10,158 nt of DNA from Candidatus Izemoplasma sp. (GTDB lineage Bacteria > Bacillota_I > Bacilli_A > Izemoplasmatales > Izemoplasmataceae): the NCBI GenBank assembly GCA_007116105.1, contig SKJA01000077.1, positions 1 to 10,158 on the forward strand, written 5' to 3'. Below, one piece after another: positions 7,293-10,158 of the stretch (its first letter is position 1; the number at the start of each line of letters is the position of its first letter). Under the pieces are notes generated by a model. The model did not search any database and was not told the origin of the DNA. It saw nothing but the letters and a program-made list of their open reading frames with translations. The translations under genes were made by a program, and so were the position numbers.

Positions 7293-7311
7293 AGAAAGAG
7301 GAGGTGTTTTT

Positions 7312-7827
7312 ATGACATCGTTTCATTTAAAGCAAAAGGTCTTTTCGACTCGCGCACGTTACAAGCTTTACAATCAAAAGGATGAGCTAGCGTATGAAGC
7401 TGCGGCGAGACCCTTCAGTTTCGGTTGGACCATCGATTTGACAAAAGCGAAAGACAAACAACCACTCTACACCATTAAACGGCGACGCTTCAAGCTTCGA
7501 CCAACGTATGTTGTTTTAGACAACGGTGGGGCACAAGTTGCCAAAACGGTGAAGCGATTGGCCTTTTTAAAGCAAAAAGTCACCGTCGAAACCACCCACG
7601 GTGCTTGGCGCATTGATGGCACCTATTGGGCCCATCAGTTCACCTTAATGGACGGCAATCAAACCTTAGCACTCATGCAAAAGAAACGGTTTAGCTTTGG
7701 TGATTCCTATGAAATCAACCTCACAGGAAAACACGACGAAGCGTTTTACTTAACCCTTATGGTACTCATTGACAGTAAGTTTCATTCACGCAAAAGCAAC
7801 AAACGTTCGACATCACGTCGACGCTAA
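7312..7827 (+). CDS. LURP-one-related (YxjI-like, Tubby C-terminal fold) protein
   Basis: Protein of 171 residues resembling the LOR/YxjI family (PF04525), a Tubby C-terminal-like beta-barrel fold. The family pattern is visible from the start: FHLKQKVFSTRARYKLYNQ, then ELAYEAAARPFSFGWTIDL, PLYTIKRRRFKLRPTYVV and, in the second half, VTVETTHGAWRIDGTYWAHQ. It ends with YLTLMVLIDSKFHSRKS and a basic tail rich in Arg, Lys and Ser. No signal peptide or membrane helix is seen, so it is probably cytosolic, perhaps membrane-associated through its basic surface as for other Tubby-like proteins. The ATG at 7312 is preceded by AGAGGAGGTG at ideal spacing; an in-frame TTG at 7261 falls in the promoter and was not used. 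First gene of the operon, 18 bases before the kinase gene. Its biochemical role is unknown in bacteria. Confidence 0.82.
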   Translation: MTSFHLKQKVFSTRARYKLYNQKDELAYEAAARPFSFGWTIDLTKAKDKQPLYTIKRRRFKLRPTYVVLDNGGAQVAKTVKRLAFLKQKVTVETTHGAWRIDGTYWAHQFTLMDGNQTLALMQKKRFSFGDSYEINLTGKHDEAFYLTLMVLIDSKFHSRKSNKRSTSRRR

Positions 7828-7845
7828 GATAAAAGGTGGTTTATT

Positions 7846-9234
7846 TTGAACGCGGAACTGTTCATCATTTATTTAATCTATGGGTTTATTTATTTGCTTT
7901 TTGGGTTTCGGATCATCACGCTCGACAAGCAACTCATCCCGAATCAGAAGCTGGTTCATGGGGTTCTTTACATTGCCGTCTTCGGATTAATTCATGGGCT
8001 CTCTGAGTGGTTAACGGTGTTACGACTTTCCGGACTTTTCCAAGACTATGACTCGTTGCTAGTGATTACCAAGAATTTCCTTAAGCTCGGCTCATTTTTA
8101 GCACTCTTTACAGCCGGTATTAACATGCTTCCAATCTCTAAAAGCCTAATGAAGCAGTGCCGACGGATCCCGATACTTCTCGGGCTGATTTACATCTTCA
8201 TCTTTGTGTTCGCAACGCTCCGTCATCATCCTCTTTATCTTTATGAAACGCGAACCTTTAATGTCTTCTTTATCCGTTATTTAACGGGGTTTTTAGGTGC
8301 GCTAACGACATCGGTAGCGTTTTTTCTAGCGTCAAGACACACACAGCTTGATGCTCCGAATGAGAATAGGTATCTTCGAGGGCTTGCTTGGGTTTTTTTA
8401 CTATACGCCTTTGTCGACGGACTGATTGTTCGAAATGCTGGTTTTTTTCCAAGCACTTGGCTTAACAATGAAAACTTTCTCATGCTTTTAGGGTTTCGCA
8501 TCCAATGGGTGAAAATCCTGATTGGGTTTTCGTTGTATGTTTTAGTCTCTAAACTCATCCATTATCAACAGCGTCTGCAAAACCACAAGCTGAAACTTCT
8601 ATCGATGCAGACCATTGAAATGGATGCACGTTGTAAAATCGGCTATGAGCTCCATGATTCCGTTATTCAAAATCTATATGGATTAAAACTTCAAGCCGCG
8701 AAATTAAAAAAAGAGCATCCCGACATACAGGCACTCACGAGCTTTCATTCAGACATCAACAACAGCCTTACGAGTGCGCGCAAGTTTTTAGAAAACGATA
8801 CCCTCCAACGCTACACTATCGCGCAGTTTGATCAAAAACTCAAAGATCTTATACAGTCTTTAAGCTCCGTTGGGGGAACACATATTGTCATGGATAATCG
8901 TGCTTCTTTCCATGATTTCTTTCCCGAAGCGCATCAAAAGTTAACACAACTGTATTTTTCACTTCAGGAAGTCTTATTGAACGCTTATAAGCATGCCAAA
9001 GCGACACGCATCGACATCGTCTTCGCTAAAACAGACCACGGCCTTTCAGTGAGTGTGACCGATAACGGCGTTGGTTTCCTAACAAGCCCAAATGAGCGAC
9101 ATGAAGGGCTTGGGATCATGTCCTTGTATGCAAGAATGCATGGCATTCTCGGAAGCGTTGAATACGTTAAGTTAAGTCCCGGGACAAAAGTGATTTTAAA
9201 CGTCCCGAAGGAGGGAACAGCATCGAACGAATAA
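7846..9234 (+). CDS. Sensor histidine kinase, 7-TM N-terminus with HisKA_3 core
   Basis: Membrane sensor kinase of 462 residues. The first 240 residues hold about seven hydrophobic segments (near 5-24, 37-55, 70-92, 108-124, 138-162, 178-197, 218-238). The second carries FGLIHGLSEW, a pattern I have seen in other 7-TM sensor proteins but cannot name. The kinase core is the NarX/DesK/LiaS type: the HisKA_3 box YELHDSVIQNLYGLKLQA has the phosphoacceptor H270, and the ATPase domain shows N379 in QEVLLNAYKHAKAT, DNGVGF at 406-411 and GLGIMSLYARM from 421. The length and motifs are complete. Start is TTG at 7846 after AAGGTGG with about 6-base spacing. It sits between the YxjI-like gene (18-base gap) and the response regulator, whose start overlaps its end, so the kinase and regulator are a cognate pair. 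The signal is unknown; with no large extracytoplasmic domain it probably senses something in the membrane. Confidence 0.93.
   Translation: MNAELFIIYLIYGFIYLLFGFRIITLDKQLIPNQKLVHGVLYIAVFGLIHGLSEWLTVLRLSGLFQDYDSLLVITKNFLKLGSFLALFTAGINMLPISKSLMKQCRRIPILLGLIYIFIFVFATLRHHPLYLYETRTFNVFFIRYLTGFLGALTTSVAFFLASRHTQLDAPNENRYLRGLAWVFLLYAFVDGLIVRNAGFFPSTWLNNENFLMLLGFRIQWVKILIGFSLYVLVSKLIHYQQRLQNHKLKLLSMQTIEMDARCKIGYELHDSVIQNLYGLKLQAAKLKKEHPDIQALTSFHSDINNSLTSARKFLENDTLQRYTIAQFDQKLKDLIQSLSSVGGTHIVMDNRASFHDFFPEAHQKLTQLYFSLQEVLLNAYKHAKATRIDIVFAKTDHGLSVSVTDNGVGFLTSPNERHEGLGIMSLYARMHGILGSVEYVKLSPGTKVILNVPKEGTASNE
9208..9224 (+). promoter_or_regulatory. Shine-Dalgarno and probable AUC start of the response regulator
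   Basis: AAGGAGG (9208-9214) is followed by a 7-base spacer and then ATC at 9222-9224. In this frame, no ATG, GTG or TTG occurs between the upstream stop at 9168-9170 and GTG at 9246. GTG at 9246 would remove the first receiver strand and has no ribosome binding site. AUC is therefore the best start available. Confidence 0.6.
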
Positions 9235-9857
9235 GAATCTTAATTGTGGATGACCACAGCATGGTGCGCTCAGGACTTAAGTCTTTTTTAGCCGTTGAGG
9301 AAGCCTTTCATGTCGTTGAGGCTGTAGGCACCCTAAGTGAAATGCTTCATGTGTTACGCAACGAACCGATTGATGTTCTGCTGCTTGACTTTAAGCTTGG
9401 TGATGGTGATGGCATTTTGGGTGGCATCAAAGCGCTCAATCTTCAACCCAAGCTTAAAATTCTGATCTTGACAGCGTTTGTCGAAGATGCCATCGTACTG
9501 TCTGCGAAACAGGCTAATTTTGCCGGGGTCTTGTTTAAGTCTGTTCAAGAAGATACATTGATTGAAACCATCTTAAACATTGCAACAAAGCAAATGACAT
9601 TTGAAGACTGTTTACCTAAAGAATGGGCTTGTTCCTTGTCGTTCATTCCTAAACACACGTTTACACCAAGAGAAATCACCATCTTAGATTGCTTAGCCTT
9701 AGGTAAAACCAACATTGAAATAGCCCGCGAACTGATGTTGGCGGAAAAGACCATTCGCAATTACATTCACGAACTTTTTAAAAAAATTAACGTGACAAAT
9801 CGAACTGAAGCAGCTGCATATTGGCTCAAGTCATCGTTTTTAAACCGGGACAAATGA
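9222..9857 (+). CDS. NarL/LuxR-type response regulator, probably started at AUC
   Basis: DNA-binding response regulator of 211 residues from the proposed start, a typical NarL-family length. The receiver begins with the first strand IRILIVDDH; acidic pair D10/D11, phosphoacceptor D56 in DVLLLDFKLGDGDG, T84 in ILTA and K106 in VLFKS are all at the usual positions. The C-terminal LuxR-type helix-turn-helix is at about 146-205 (FTPREITILDCLALGKTNIE, ending KTIRNYIHELFKKINVTNRT). It would be phosphorylated by the upstream kinase and then bind its target promoters as a dimer. Starting at 9222 overlaps the kinase gene by 13 bases. A start at the GTG at 9246 gives 203 residues but cuts off the first receiver strand. 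A base error in an ATG is the main alternative explanation. Targets are unknown; the operon's own promoter, ydbST and the lipoprotein at 9935 are candidates by position only. Confidence 0.9.
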   Translation: MERIRILIVDDHSMVRSGLKSFLAVEEAFHVVEAVGTLSEMLHVLRNEPIDVLLLDFKLGDGDGILGGIKALNLQPKLKILILTAFVEDAIVLSAKQANFAGVLFKSVQEDTLIETILNIATKQMTFEDCLPKEWACSLSFIPKHTFTPREITILDCLALGKTNIEIARELMLAEKTIRNYIHELFKKINVTNRTEAAAYWLKSSFLNRDK

Positions 9858-9868
9858 CCCGGTTTTTT
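9842..9868 (+). terminator. Rho-independent terminator overlapping the response regulator stop
   Basis: Stem AAACCGGG (9842-9849) pairs perfectly with CCCGGTTT (9858-9865) around an 8-base loop and runs into six T. The last codons of the regulator form the left arm and its TGA stop lies in the loop, so the ribosome must leave before the hairpin can form. Confidence 0.9.
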
Positions 9869-9885
9869 AATGCTCTTTATTTAGC

Positions 9886-9891
9886 TATAAT
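9886..9891 (+). promoter_or_regulatory. -10 box of the 9935 lipoprotein gene
   Basis: A perfect TATAAT lies 43 bases before the start codon. The -35 region at the right distance is only the T-run of the preceding terminator (TTTTTT/TTTTTA), which is a poor match, so activation by a regulator is possible. Confidence 0.5.
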
Positions 9892-9934
9892 AGTTTGTGT
9901 AAGAAAACTAACTCTCTTTAGAAAGAAGGATTCT

Positions 9935-10158
9935 ATGAAAAAAATACTTTTTTTAATCTTGATGACAACGCTTGTGGTGACACTACAGGCATGTAACCGT
10001 GAATCGACTGAAGCACCCGAACAAATCACGGCTGTTGATGGACGCTACCGCGGTATTTACGAAGATGGCGGTGAGCAACAAGTCAGCATTCAGTTCAACG
10101 TAACCGACAACACCATCAGTAACGTCAGCTTTCGTTGGCTTATGTACCGTGGTGTGAA
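9935..10158 (+). CDS. Lipoprotein, 5' part only; possibly FMN-binding-protein related
   Basis: The first 74 codons of a new gene that runs off the right edge. Residues 1-20 (MKKILFLILMTTLVVTLQAC) form a lipoprotein signal peptide with Cys20 as the likely lipidation site; Gln at the -2 position of the lipobox is unusual. After a short polar linker the mature protein begins with DGRYRGIYEDGGEQQVSIQF, then a strand-turn-strand with NTISNVSFRWL. This DG-x-Y-x-G opening and beta-rich run recalls the start of small extracytoplasmic domains in some FMN-binding-type lipoproteins, but too little is present to be sure. The ribosome binding site AGAAGGA is about 5 bases before the ATG. It follows the regulator terminator and has its own -10 box, so it is a separate transcription unit. 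Confidence 0.75.
   Translation, partial: MKKILFLILMTTLVVTLQACNRESTEAPEQITAVDGRYRGIYEDGGEQQVSIQFNVTDNTISNVSFRWLMYRGV

Noticed and set aside
7261..7311. TTG at 7261 as start of the YxjI-like gene
   Set aside because: It lies within the promoter region and lacks a ribosome binding site; ATG at 7312 has an excellent one and begins the conserved domain.
1..10158. UGA-as-tryptophan code, as in Mycoplasma/Spiroplasma
   Set aside because: Trp residues in all genes are encoded by TGG, TGA is the stop of ydbT and of the response regulator, and no frame needs TGA read-through.
1..10158. CRISPR arrays, insertion sequences, tRNA or rRNA genes
   Set aside because: No regularly spaced direct repeats, transposase motifs, terminal inverted repeats or cloverleaf-like sequences were found by reading both strands.

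Overview
The window looks like chromosomal DNA of a low-to-moderate GC Gram-positive-type bacterium (Bacillota or a relative such as the Acholeplasma-like lineages). The reasons are strong AGGAGG-type ribosome binding sites, sigma-A-like promoters, lipobox-type lipoproteins, a YdbS/YdbT pair and an MBOAT/DHHW/DUF4358 set. Standard-code stops, including TGA, are used and the reading frames are long without UGA-to-Trp recoding. The genus cannot be fixed from the sequence.

Layout. From 1 to 7192 every gene is on the minus strand; from 7312 to the end every gene is on the plus strand. On the minus strand, in order of transcription, there are: (i) a two-gene bPH2 membrane operon, YdbS (7192-6710) and YdbT (6717-5275); (ii) an unrecognised cytosolic protein (5194-4463) with its own promoter and a strong terminator; (iii) a single-gene short-chain dehydrogenase (4316-3570) with a good promoter, a cre-like operator over the -35 box, and a terminator; (iv) a surface O-acylation operon: lipoprotein with a DUF4358-type C-terminus (3433-2378), MBOAT acyltransferase (2355-988) and a DHHW/AlgX-like protein (976 to beyond the left edge). 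On the plus strand there is a compact operon: a LURP-one/YxjI-like protein (7312-7827), a 7-TM HisKA_3 sensor kinase (7846-9234) and a NarL-type response regulator (about 9222-9857). It ends in a terminator that overlaps the last codons. A new lipoprotein gene starts at 9935 and runs off the right edge.

How the genes fit together. The MBOAT and DHHW proteins are the two halves of an alginate-type O-acetylation machine: the membrane protein passes an acyl group across the membrane and the extracytoplasmic SGNH-like protein transfers it to a glycan. The DUF4358 lipoprotein is a probable accessory factor. YdbS/YdbT and the YxjI-like protein are membrane or membrane-proximal families, and their divergent arrangement with a two-component system suggests an envelope-related response, though this is inference.

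The points most worth a second look are: the response regulator has no ATG, GTG or TTG that could give a complete receiver domain and appears to start at AUC behind a near-ideal Shine-Dalgarno; a near-palindromic cre-like motif is shared by the promoters of the dehydrogenase and the unrecognised gene; and the DUF4358 lipoprotein carries an internal tandem duplication. No RNA genes, mobile elements or CRISPR arrays were seen.
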